Shown here: positions 1 through 6,639 of the stretch, in pieces
How positions within the stretch are numbered: the stretch's first letter is position 1
How the letters are laid out: each line of letters opens with the position of its first letter
NCBI GenBank assembly: GCA_023128035.1
Contig: JAGMES010000212.1
Span: 1-6,696, forward strand
Direction: 5' to 3'
DNA length: 6,696 nt
From: Halanaerobiales bacterium
GTDB lineage: Bacteria; Bacillota_F; Halanaerobiia; DY22613
The notes under the pieces: model-generated
Databases searched by the model: none
The model's input: the letters and a program-made list of their open reading frames with translations, nothing else
What the model was told of the DNA's origin: nothing
Position numbers and translations under genes: made by a program

Positions 1-906
1 TCGGTGAAAAGTTCAATAGAGAGAAAATTTTATTATATTTTAGCAGAAAAATATGATGAAACTGAGAAATTAGTTTCAGGGGATTATTACTATATTGATA
101 AAGATGGAAAGCTTACAGGAACAAAAACGAAAGATGTAGAAGCTAATAAAGTGGTCAGGACTGTTTTCTATGAATACAACAAGAATAACGAAAGGACAAA
201 GTTATCTGTTTATTATGGAAATATTGATAAGTTTGCCCACGATCCTCTATATCAAAATGCATTGACAAAAGATTCAAAGTGGCTACTTTCAGAAGAAATA
301 TGGACATATGATACTCAAGGAAATGTTATCTATTACAAAGATCCTGAAGGCTATGAAACAATGACTACATATGTTAATAGTCCCTTTGAGATTAATGAAC
401 CTTCCAAAAATGATTTTTATCAAGCTGGAAAAGAGTTAAATAGAACTTCTGAGTTTTATAATAATAGTGTAATGACCAATACTTCTATTTATAATCTTCC
501 AGTTGGTCAGTTACAAGTTCGCAAGTATCTGGATAATGGTAATTTTGAAGCATCAGAAACATATTTTTTATATAATAATCTTGGAAATATAAAAGAGAGT
601 AAAACATTAATGAAGGATGAGTTTAATAATGATATTTGGGTAAAAACAAAATATCTGGATTACGATCAGTTTGGTAATTGTCAAAAAGAAGTTATTGATG
701 CAGAAAGTATAGAGCCAATCGAAATAACTTATAAATATGATTCAAATTATAATTCATATTTAACAGAAAAAACACAGTTTATTTCTAAAAACATAGTAGA
801 TGATAATGGAAATCTAGCATCTCCTAAATATGTTACTACAAAATATGATTATGATTATTTAACTGGAATCAAACTCAAATCATTGATCCACGTGGCAGAA
901 CAGTAG
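1..906 (+). pseudogene. Rhs/YD-repeat protein, left fragment
   Basis: This open frame of about 300 codons enters from the left edge. The first ATG-like option is a GTG at 4-6, with no upstream sequence to judge a ribosome binding site. The protein looks like the middle of an Rhs shell rather than a beginning, with no signal peptide or membrane segment. It is rich in Tyr, Asp, Asn and Lys. Degenerate YD repeats are visible, such as WTYDTQGNVIYYKDPEGYE (about residues 100-118) and YDQFGNCQKEVID (about residues 220-232), separated by longer spacers than in the later block. The last 13 residues (after YDYDYLTG) are out of frame: the correct continuation, T-G-N-Q-T-Q-I-I-D-P-R-G-R, lies one frame over. 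The piece ends at TAG 904-906 only because of that shift. Confidence 0.75.
867..869 (+). other. Frameshift site (apparent one-base deletion in an A run)
   Basis: The DNA reads ACT GGA ATC. Adding one A gives ACT GGA AAT CAA ACT CAA ATC, that is Thr-Gly-Asn-Gln-Thr-Gln-Ile followed by I-D-P-R-G-R-T-V-E-Y-E-Y-D-D-L-G-R, a textbook YD repeat in frame 3. There is no slippery heptamer or obvious stimulatory stem here, so a programmed frameshift is unlikely. Loss of one A from GGAAATC, as a mutation or a base-calling error, is the simplest reading. Confidence 0.75.
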
Positions 907-1469
907 AGTATGAATATGATGATTTAGGAAGATTAACTAAAGTTATTTATCCTAAGACCAATCCAGTGGAAGAAGCAACCTTTGAAGAAGTAGTTTATGA
1001 TGATAATAATAATTTGGTTAAGATTTATGATGGTGAGCGAAAAAGCTTAGTTAAGCAATATTTTGATGGCCTTGGTAGAGTTACTAAGGTGAAGAGATAT
1101 TTAGATTTAGCTGGATTAATAAATCTAAGTAGTGAGATAAGCTATAAGTATAATTGGCAGGATAAGGTTAAAAGTTCAATTGACGAAAATGGCAAAGAGA
1201 CTAAATATGAGTATGATATGTTTGGTCGTCAGATCAATGTTTCAACGGTTGAAGGCGATATTGAGACAGTTTTATATACCGTTCAATATTTTGATGATGA
1301 GAAAAAGGCTGTTACTACAAATCAAAAAAATATTGAGCAAACCACAATTACTGATCAAAGAGGACAGGTTGTCGAGAGAATATTAGAAAATCAAGGTGAA
1401 GAATTAACCTATTATAGTGAGTATGATGGTTATGGAAATGTTGTTAAAACAGTAGATGCTAAAGGCTAG
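870..1469 (+). pseudogene. Rhs/YD-repeat protein, middle fragment
   Basis: This is the continuation of the shell in frame 3 after the frameshift. Clear YD repeats follow each other: YEYDDLGRLTKVIYP (from 909), YFDGLGRVTKV, YKYNWQDKVKSSIDENGKE, YEYDMFGRQINV and YSEYDGYGNVVKTVDAKG. It has no credible start of its own: the GTG at 966 lies inside the repeat-coding text and lacks a convincing ribosome binding site, so it is probably not an independent gene. It stops at TAG 1467-1469, in the loop after DAKG. In this kind of repeat the text normally runs straight on (DAKG-x-x-x-x-Y-x-YD), and it does so after the stop without a change of frame. Confidence 0.75.
1467..1469 (+). other. In-frame TAG stop inside the YD-repeat region
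   Basis: The frame reads ...GCT AAA GGC TAG CAA ATG GGT TAT GTC TAT GAT... The stop sits where a variable linker residue of the repeat is expected, and the same frame stays open for 1582 codons afterwards. A CAG-to-TAG transition (Gln to stop) is the simplest origin. The next ATG is only one codon further (1473-1475), preceded by AAAGG (1461-1465) at a spacing of seven bases, so restart after termination is mechanically possible. Confidence 0.75.
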
Positions 1470-1472
1470 CAA

Positions 1473-4400
1473 ATGGGTTATGTCTATGATAATCTAGGTC
1501 AGTTGATTCAGATAAAATATCCTGATCTATCTGGACAAATCTACGATGTAGGTTATTCTCCAAATCTGACTGTATTCAACTATTATGATAGCAAAGGAAG
1601 CTTAAAAAGAACAATAGATAGAAAAGGGCAAACGATAAATTGCAAATATAATGAGTATAATCAGTTAATTAAGACAGACCTGCCAGTTTCTGAAGATATT
1701 GATTATTACTACAATGAGCTTGGCCAGTTAATTAAAGTAAAACAGGGTAATAAGTTTGAGAAGTTCTATACATATGATGCTCGTGGAAGATTAACGAAAG
1801 AAAAATTAACCGTTGATCCATCATTGGGTACAGAAAAAGAATATGTAACAGAATATGATTACAATAAAAATAATGCTCTAACTGGGATGGTATATCCAGA
1901 TGCTGCTGGAACTTTAAGCTATGGTTATAATACTTTAAATCAGATTAATCATGTTACTTGGAAAGGTAGTGATCTGGTTAAATCAGTTGAGTATGCAAAC
2001 ACAGGTCATCTTGAAAAACTAACTTATGGAAATGGTGTTGAAGGTGAGTTTAATTATGATTATGTAAATGGTCAGTACGTTCCGAATAATATTGCTTATA
2101 TGCAAGGAACTAAACAATTGGGAGTTTATGATTACAGATATGATAAATTGGGGAACATTATCAGAGCTAATAATCATCAGTATGAATATGATGATTTAAA
2201 TCAACTAACAGGATGGAAATTCTTACAGGAAAATGATAAAGTTTTATTAGGAGAAGAAGTGATCTGGGATAAAGAGATGACAGATGGTCAAAATCTAAGC
2301 CTTGATAAGACTAATGTTATGGAAAATCAATTACAATTAGATTTTAAAGATGATCAGAATATTGTTCATGTAGGTGACCTGTTGGATTCAGATGAAGTAA
2401 CTTCATCATCTTCATTAAAAATTAATTCTGTGCATGGTTATGAATTATATCGAAATCCTTGGGAACATAATGAGTCATTTACAAGTTCAAATAATCTTAA
2501 TTTATCTATAACTAAAGCTAAGATAGATTATTCTTTAGGTACTGTAAAGTTACCAGCTATAAATGTTTTTGAAAGCATATATGATAACCAGACAGAGTAT
2601 AAGTTACCAGCATCGATAATTAATGATGTTGTTGGGTCAATTAGTCCTGTAACCACCTTTAGTGGTTATGATTATCGTTTACTTGATGATTTACCACCGT
2701 CTGTTGATGATAGTAAGTGGCATCCAGTGTCATCTTCTGTATATATTAGCCCAGATAATGTTTTCAATGTTAAAGATATAGAGTTGAAGGTAAAATCGTT
2801 TTTAAATCATGATGAATTTGACCCTTCAAAAGAATGGAAATTGTGGCTTAAGCTAGAGATTAATGATGTATATGTAGGAATGCAATCTTTTTCACTATCC
2901 AATACTTCGTCAAAAACAATATGGCAATTAGACAATTATAATTCGGGACTAAATATAACAAAAATTTTGAATGTTGATTTATCTGATTATGGTTTAGTTA
3001 ATTCATTAAGTGGCTTGCGGGTGAAGATGTATTGGCTAGTAAACAAATGGAGTTTTAGATTTACTACAATCTCAGGAGAAATAAAAGCTTGGACTGTAAC
3101 AGCAAATGGAAAAAATATTTATTCAGCAAACCAGGAAAAATACAAATCTTATCAACTGCCAGCGTTAAGTACTGGTATAAGATATAAATTAGAGACAAAT
3201 CAAGTTATACCATCTGGTACCAGTGTACGTTATGAACTATGGAACAGTTCTAGTAAAAAAAGCACATTATCTAATGGTGATATTTTTACTGTACCGACGA
3301 GTGGAACATATTATATTCGGGCATATATTAAGTCAACTAATTCTAATTATACACCGATAGTGAAGAAAGTTAAAGTTAGCAAAGAAAGATTTGATTCCTA
3401 TGCTAGTTCTGCTGCCGTTCAATCGAAAACATTTACTTTACCAGAATATAGTAAGCAAATTGAGCTGAAGTACAGTCATGCTTTGCCTTCAGGAACTAGA
3501 ATTGATTATTTGGTGAGTAATAATGGTGGTAGTACTTGGAAGACGGTAGTTTATAATTCAACCTTAGAAAAATACGTAGCTGATTTTACGAATGCTGGCA
3601 ATAAAGTTATTGTCAAAGCAATCTTATACCCTGATTCTGGAAAACAAAATACTCCAACACTTTCAAATCTATGGGTAAATGCTCTGGACTTACAAAAATA
3701 CAGGTCATCTGGAAGTCTGAATACAAGAAGTATTAGTATTTCTGAACCAACAAATAAGCTAATTTTAGAATTACATTGTAATAAAAATGGTGGCTCAATA
3801 GATGTATCAATTGATGTTAATGGAGAATCAATAGCAGGTATTCCAACTACTTCTACTGAATTGCTTTACGATTATTCGAAGGTTGATGATATAAACTATA
3901 CTTTAGGTGATGGTAGTTCTTTACAGAATGACCTTGCTGAAGAGAGAATAACATTAAAGGATGGGTTATCGGGTAAGAACCTTCAGTCTTACTACTATTA
4001 TTTTGATATACCAGAAGATTTGTCTTCTTTAAACACTAAACTGACAATAAAGTTAAATGCCAGTGCTGATCGTTTATCTACTCCATATGTATATAGTTAT
4101 GTATTGTTGTATAACTGGTTTAGCTACAATAGTACAGGAACGTTTAATACTGAAAATAATCTGACTTTAAGCAATGAGAGGCTTTTCAAAAAGATGAGAT
4201 TGGATGTAGTAGGTCAAAATCCATCTAATACAACAGCAAATTATATGGCATATGATTTTGGTAGTGGTCAAACAAAACCATTAATGTCAGGTGAAACTGC
4301 ACAACTGGGATTAGATATCAATAAACTTAAGATTCAAGGAGAGTTTACCACTTCAAATAAGAGACAGACTCCAAAGATCAGCAGGATGACTGTAACTGCT

Positions 4401-6221
4401 ATTGGAGAGACTCCTCTGGTGAATGATATAGAGTTTCTTGATGATGTGGATTATATTAAAAAGCCTCTTGATACGATGTCTTTTTCAACAGATAGAGTGG
4501 TAGGAGATACATCACTGATGTTGGATCATAGAACTTTTCCTTATAATGAGTATGAAACAAATAGAAATCATGTATTTGATTCGACTAAACTTCCAATTAT
4601 TCAGGTATGGGTGAAACCATTAACGGAGAATTCAGAAATTGCTTTTGCCACATGGGATGAAGTAGAAGGAAGAAGTGAAAGCTTTTGCAATGATTTTGAT
4701 GGAGATAGTAAGTTTGAAGTTGGAGAGGATTTAATCGCAAATCAATGGAATTTAGTTCTGTTGGATTTACGTAATACAAACGGTGGCGGAATAGCAAAAG
4801 ATGCAAAAGGCTTGTATTTTATTGTGGATAAATTGGGTACCCAAGTTCTAGTAGATGGAGTTAGTTCATTACCGCTAAATCAGGTAAGTTATGATTATGA
4901 CAAAGCAGGAAATAGAAGTGAATATATCGGGAATGGTTTAGCTAGTACTTATGAATATGAGTTTGGTTCAAATAGGTTAAAACGAAGATATAATCAGTTT
5001 GAGGATATTTACTATACTTACGATTACAATGGCAACTTGATCCGCCAAGAAGTAACAAGGTTTGGTGATTATTACTACTTTGATTATGTCTATAATGAGC
5101 TGAATCAGTTGGTTGCGATTAAGAAAAATGGTAGTTTGATAGCTGAATATCGCTATGATCATGGTGGGTTAAGGTATAAGAAGGTTGATAATGTAACGAA
5201 TAAAACCACGATTTATGTTTATGGTACAGGATATGAGCCAATCTATGAAGAAATATATAGTAATTCCAATTTAAGCAGTCCACTGAGTAAGGTAAGTTAT
5301 CTTAATATGGGCGGTAAGAGGATAGCTCGTGCTGAAGGTAATGCTAAATGGTACTATTTCACAGATCATCTTGGAAGTACAAGGATAGTGATGGATGAGA
5401 GTGGAAATTGTACGTATAGCGAGTATAAACCTTTTGGTAGTGATTTTGTAAGCAGTGATGAGAGATATAAGTTTACTGGTAAAGAAGATGATGGAGTAAC
5501 GGGATTGCATTATTTTAATGCAAGGTATTATGATCCTGCGGTTGGAAGGTTTATTAGTGAGGATCCTGTAAAGGATGGGGCGAATTGGTATGGATATTGT
5601 AGTAATTGTCCCTTAACTTATAAAGATCGAAATGGACTTCAACCAACTAGACATCAAGCAGGTACTGTTGCGGAATTTAAAGAGGTAATGGATAATAGTA
5701 CAAGTAAGATAGGGTTGACTATTGGAAAAGATGCTGAGGAAGCATTATTACGCTTGGGTAAGACTGGTGGTTTTATGGGGTTAAAGCCATTAACTACTCC
5801 TTATTTTAATCAGAAGAAAGGACGGTATATTTATACATTTAAAAAAGGATGGATAGATATGGTTCATTTTCTTTTTTATGCAGGTAGAGCATATACTCAT
5901 AAATTGCAAGGTGATAAAAATCCAATTGGAGAAGCAATGCAAGAAGGTTATAGACAGGAGACATTAGATATTTTTAGATCTAATTGGAGTGCATATAGTT
6001 ATGAAGATTTGCCAACCGATTTGATGGGAGCTACTTTTGCAGTTGGATATTTTGATGTAACTAGTGGATTAAGCTTATCTGAACAGATTGCGAATTTTTT
6101 AAATGGTTTTGGTGCTACATTACCTTTGGAATCACCAAATTGGGCAGATATACCTGAAAAAGATTCTAAAGATGATCCTTTGGCCTGTAGTTATACAACC
6201 AAACCGATGTTTACAAAATAA
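1473..6221 (+). CDS. RHS repeat-associated core domain protein with variable C-terminal toxin tip
   Basis: This open frame of 1582 codons holds the C-terminal part of the Rhs protein. Residues 1 to about 255 are YD repeats (YVYDNLGQLIQIKYP, YYYNELGQLIKVKQG, YTYDARGRLTKEKL, YEYDDLNQLTGWK). Residues about 256-1136 are a long insertion of predicted beta-sandwich-like modules. YD repeats resume at about 1138 (YDYDKAGNRSEY, YTYDYNGNLIRQ, YVYNELNQLVAIKK, YRYDHGGLRYKK). The Rhs-associated core has DHLGSTR at 1298-1304, ARYYDPAVGRF at 1350-1360 and DRNGL at 1385-1389. Residues 1390-1582 are the variable tip. There is no signal peptide, as expected for an internal piece of a larger protein. ATG 1473 follows the TAG by one codon and has AAAGG upstream, so the product may be made by restart, but the native protein very probably began further upstream. 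TAA at 6219-6221 ends it 16 bases before the next gene. Confidence 0.88.
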   Translation: MGYVYDNLGQLIQIKYPDLSGQIYDVGYSPNLTVFNYYDSKGSLKRTIDRKGQTINCKYNEYNQLIKTDLPVSEDIDYYYNELGQLIKVKQGNKFEKFYTYDARGRLTKEKLTVDPSLGTEKEYVTEYDYNKNNALTGMVYPDAAGTLSYGYNTLNQINHVTWKGSDLVKSVEYANTGHLEKLTYGNGVEGEFNYDYVNGQYVPNNIAYMQGTKQLGVYDYRYDKLGNIIRANNHQYEYDDLNQLTGWKFLQENDKVLLGEEVIWDKEMTDGQNLSLDKTNVMENQLQLDFKDDQNIVHVGDLLDSDEVTSSSSLKINSVHGYELYRNPWEHNESFTSSNNLNLSITKAKIDYSLGTVKLPAINVFESIYDNQTEYKLPASIINDVVGSISPVTTFSGYDYRLLDDLPPSVDDSKWHPVSSSVYISPDNVFNVKDIELKVKSFLNHDEFDPSKEWKLWLKLEINDVYVGMQSFSLSNTSSKTIWQLDNYNSGLNITKILNVDLSDYGLVNSLSGLRVKMYWLVNKWSFRFTTISGEIKAWTVTANGKNIYSANQEKYKSYQLPALSTGIRYKLETNQVIPSGTSVRYELWNSSSKKSTLSNGDIFTVPTSGTYYIRAYIKSTNSNYTPIVKKVKVSKERFDSYASSAAVQSKTFTLPEYSKQIELKYSHALPSGTRIDYLVSNNGGSTWKTVVYNSTLEKYVADFTNAGNKVIVKAILYPDSGKQNTPTLSNLWVNALDLQKYRSSGSLNTRSISISEPTNKLILELHCNKNGGSIDVSIDVNGESIAGIPTTSTELLYDYSKVDDINYTLGDGSSLQNDLAEERITLKDGLSGKNLQSYYYYFDIPEDLSSLNTKLTIKLNASADRLSTPYVYSYVLLYNWFSYNSTGTFNTENNLTLSNERLFKKMRLDVVGQNPSNTTANYMAYDFGSGQTKPLMSGETAQLGLDINKLKIQGEFTTSNKRQTPKISRMTVTAIGETPLVNDIEFLDDVDYIKKPLDTMSFSTDRVVGDTSLMLDHRTFPYNEYETNRNHVFDSTKLPIIQVWVKPLTENSEIAFATWDEVEGRSESFCNDFDGDSKFEVGEDLIANQWNLVLLDLRNTNGGGIAKDAKGLYFIVDKLGTQVLVDGVSSLPLNQVSYDYDKAGNRSEYIGNGLASTYEYEFGSNRLKRRYNQFEDIYYTYDYNGNLIRQEVTRFGDYYYFDYVYNELNQLVAIKKNGSLIAEYRYDHGGLRYKKVDNVTNKTTIYVYGTGYEPIYEEIYSNSNLSSPLSKVSYLNMGGKRIARAEGNAKWYYFTDHLGSTRIVMDESGNCTYSEYKPFGSDFVSSDERYKFTGKEDDGVTGLHYFNARYYDPAVGRFISEDPVKDGANWYGYCSNCPLTYKDRNGLQPTRHQAGTVAEFKEVMDNSTSKIGLTIGKDAEEALLRLGKTGGFMGLKPLTTPYFNQKKGRYIYTFKKGWIDMVHFLFYAGRAYTHKLQGDKNPIGEAMQEGYRQETLDIFRSNWSAYSYEDLPTDLMGATFAVGYFDVTSGLSLSEQIANFLNGFGATLPLESPNWADIPEKDSKDDPLACSYTTKPMFTK
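3141..3680 (+). repeat. Two tandem diverged protein modules of about 90 residues
   Basis: Residues about 557-642 and 643-736 of the downstream frame follow the same plan: an opening S-x-x-(L)P, then a strand, then PSGT-x-(V/I)-x-Y, a Trp or Ser-rich turn, a strand (YYIRAYI against VIVKAIL), and a closing TP-x-(V/L). The PSGT motifs are 92 residues apart. The pattern resembles beta-sandwich repeats seen in phage tail and surface proteins of Bacillota. DNA identity between the copies is low, so the duplication is old. Confidence 0.55.
4692..4727 (+). other. EF-hand-like calcium-binding loop
   Basis: Residues 1074-1085 read D-F-D-G-D-S-K-F-E-V-G-E. This places acidic residues at loop positions 1, 3, 5, 9 and 12, the spacing of a canonical EF-hand or dockerin-type Ca2+ loop. 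It lies in the last module of the insertion, next to WVKPL and ANQWNLVLLDL. Calcium-stiffened beta modules are common in extracellular adhesins. The binding itself is inferred from spacing alone. Confidence 0.5.
5340..5639 (+). other. Rhs-associated core domain and expected toxin release site
   Basis: Residues about 1290-1389 carry the hallmark of Rhs C-termini: YFTDHLGSTRIV, Y-x-PFG, F-x-GKE-x-D-x-x-TGLHYFNARYYDPAVGRFISEDP, then NWYGYCSNCPL and D-R-N-G-L. In characterised Rhs and TcC proteins this core closes the shell and an aspartyl autoprotease, with Asp in two DPxG-like motifs about 22 residues apart, frees the tip. Here the two Asp are kept (D1364 and D1385, 21 apart), but the motifs are worn: D-P-V-K first, and D-R-N-G second, where Arg replaces the usual Pro. 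Everything after L1389 is variable tip. Confidence 0.85.
5640..6221 (+). other. Variable C-terminal toxin-tip domain, family not identified
   Basis: The 193 residues after DRNGL (1390-1582) have no YD repeats and are the part expected to be the effector. Visible features are a Lys-rich first half (KGRYIYTFKKG), a hydrophobic stretch with GWIDMVHF (1459-1466) and FYAGRAYTHKL, then YSYEDLPTDLMGATF (1508-1522), and an acidic tail ending in ACSYTTKPMFTK. The combination D-x-x-H-F plus S-x-YSYEDLP-(S/T)-(N/D)-x-x-G reads like a conserved active-site or structural signature. From memory, similar strings occur at the ends of other Rhs and secreted proteins, without a function I can name. I see no HNH, Hint, ADP-ribosyltransferase, deaminase or GHH motif. 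D1462, H1465, E1511 and D1512 are the residues to suspect first. Confidence 0.5.
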
Positions 6222-6225
6222 TATT

Positions 6226-6232
6226 AAGGGGG
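6226..6232 (+). promoter_or_regulatory. Ribosome binding site (AAGGGGG) of the downstream small gene
   Basis: AAGGGGG lies five bases before ATG 6238. It decides the start: the open frame extends back to an ATG at 6103 inside the toxin-tip gene, but only 6238 has a Shine-Dalgarno sequence. The site lies within the 16-base gap after the toxin stop, which suggests translation of both genes from one transcript. Confidence 0.8.
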
Positions 6233-6237
6233 AAGAA

Positions 6238-6543
6238 ATGAAAACGGTTAAAGATATTAAAAAACTATCATTTATAATATTGATATGTTTGGCGATTTAT
6301 ATTTTCTTTCAATGTACCTATATATTTGAATATCAAGAAGCAAAAAAAATAATAAATCATGTAGAAAATTTTCATTCAAGTGTTGGAAGGTATCCAAATT
6401 CTTTAGAAGAGATAGGAATTAAAGAGTCAGAAGATAATACTGTATATTATGAAAAAGTATCTGAAGATCATTATATTATTTGGTTTGGAACAACTGTAGG
6501 AGAGTCTCGTGTATATGATTCAAAAAGAAAAACATGGGAATAG
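6238..6543 (+). CDS. Small membrane-anchored protein, candidate immunity protein for the Rhs tip
   Basis: A 101-residue protein. A short basic head (K2, K5, K8, K9) precedes one hydrophobic segment at about 10-30 (FIILICLAIYIFF), so the N-terminus is probably inside and the rest outside or in the wall space. No lipobox is evident at C17 or C26. The soluble part (31-101) begins with an amphipathic helix, then GRYPNSLEEIGI (50-61), VYYEKVSEDHYIIWF (69-83) and a final VYDSKRKTW. The 'G-x-YP-x-SL-E-E' helix end followed by short strands recalls the globular part of pilin or GspG-like small proteins. I know no named family for it. Its position, 16 bases behind the toxin tip and before a terminator, is the classic immunity-gene place. 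An outward-facing immunity protein would suit a toxin acting at the envelope. The function is inferred from position only. Confidence 0.7.
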   Translation: MKTVKDIKKLSFIILICLAIYIFFQCTYIFEYQEAKKIINHVENFHSSVGRYPNSLEEIGIKESEDNTVYYEKVSEDHYIIWFGTTVGESRVYDSKRKTWE

Positions 6544-6546
6544 TGA

Positions 6547-6639
6547 TTAGTCGGAATAAATATAAAAGATCCTAATCTTCTGAGAGACCACTTTAAAACA
6601 CTGGTAGTTAATGTATTAAAAAAACAAGTCATTGACTAA
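6547..6639 (+). pseudogene. Possible remnant of a gene 3' end (uncertain)
   Basis: Straight after the TAG and TGA at 6541-6546, the same frame stays open for 30 codons and ends at TAA 6637-6639. It has no start codon or ribosome binding site. The predicted text includes DPNLLRDHFKTLVVN followed by VLKKQVID, which reads like the amphipathic C-terminal helix of a real protein rather than random AT-rich DNA. It could be the tail of an earlier cargo or immunity gene replaced by the present one. It is short, and the terminator stem overlaps its last codons, so chance is a real alternative. Confidence 0.25.

Larger units (their letters stand above)
2238..4880 (+). other. Insertion of about 880 residues splitting the YD-repeat shell
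   Basis: The YD text stops after YEYDDLNQLTGWK and resumes at YDYDKAGNRSEY, two strings that would normally be neighbours in a continuous shell. Between them (residues about 256-1136 of the 1582-codon frame) the protein is Ser/Thr/Asn-rich and beta-like, with almost no YD signature. Visible parts are a Trp-rich module (WKLWLKLEIN, about 455-464), a tandem pair of similar modules with PSGT at 580-583 and 672-675, a related module around 897-980 ending QTPKISRMTVTA, and a module at about 980-1136 with WVKPL and ANQWNLVLLDLRN that resembles carbohydrate-binding or concanavalin-like sandwiches. The likely role is surface display or target and glycan contact. That is inference from fold-like patterns, not a firm family match. 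Confidence 0.6.
1..6221 (+). pseudogene. Rhs/YD-repeat polymorphic toxin gene, 5'-truncated by the window edge and interrupted by one frameshift and one stop
   Basis: Read as one unit, this is a single large Rhs-family gene. Proteins of this family build a beta-barrel-like shell from YD repeats that encloses a C-terminal toxin, used in contact-dependent or secreted competition. YD-type strings occur on both sides of each break (for example WTYDTQGN, YEYDDLGR, YEYDMFGR, YVYDNLGQ, YTYDARGR), and the frame runs on sensibly once one base is restored near 867-869 and the TAG at 1467-1469 is read as an amino acid. Corrected, the visible product would be about 2070 residues, with the N-terminus (secretion signal or N-terminal domain) outside the window. 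The 3' 4.7 kb is fully open, so decay, if real, is recent. Sequencing error at the two sites is the main alternative. The three pieces are described separately below. Confidence 0.8.

Noticed and set aside
865..870. Programmed ribosomal frameshift
   Set aside because: There is no slippery heptamer, internal Shine-Dalgarno or clear downstream stem. A lost A explains the shift fully.
1180..1386. 68-codon plus-strand frame overlapping the middle Rhs fragment
   Set aside because: The overlapping frame 3 has clear YD repeats throughout this stretch, so this is an off-frame shadow.
4597..5510. Three minus-strand open frames of 61-79 codons opposite the Rhs gene
   Set aside because: They lie antisense to well-supported YD-repeat and core coding sequence, have no ribosome binding sites, and their Tyr/Ile/His-rich text is what the reverse of Tyr/Asp-rich repeats gives.
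6103..6237. Upstream extension of the small membrane-protein gene to ATG 6103
   Set aside because: It would overlap the toxin-tip coding region by more than 100 bases and lacks a Shine-Dalgarno sequence, whereas ATG 6238 has AAGGGGG at five bases and is followed directly by a normal basic head and membrane segment.
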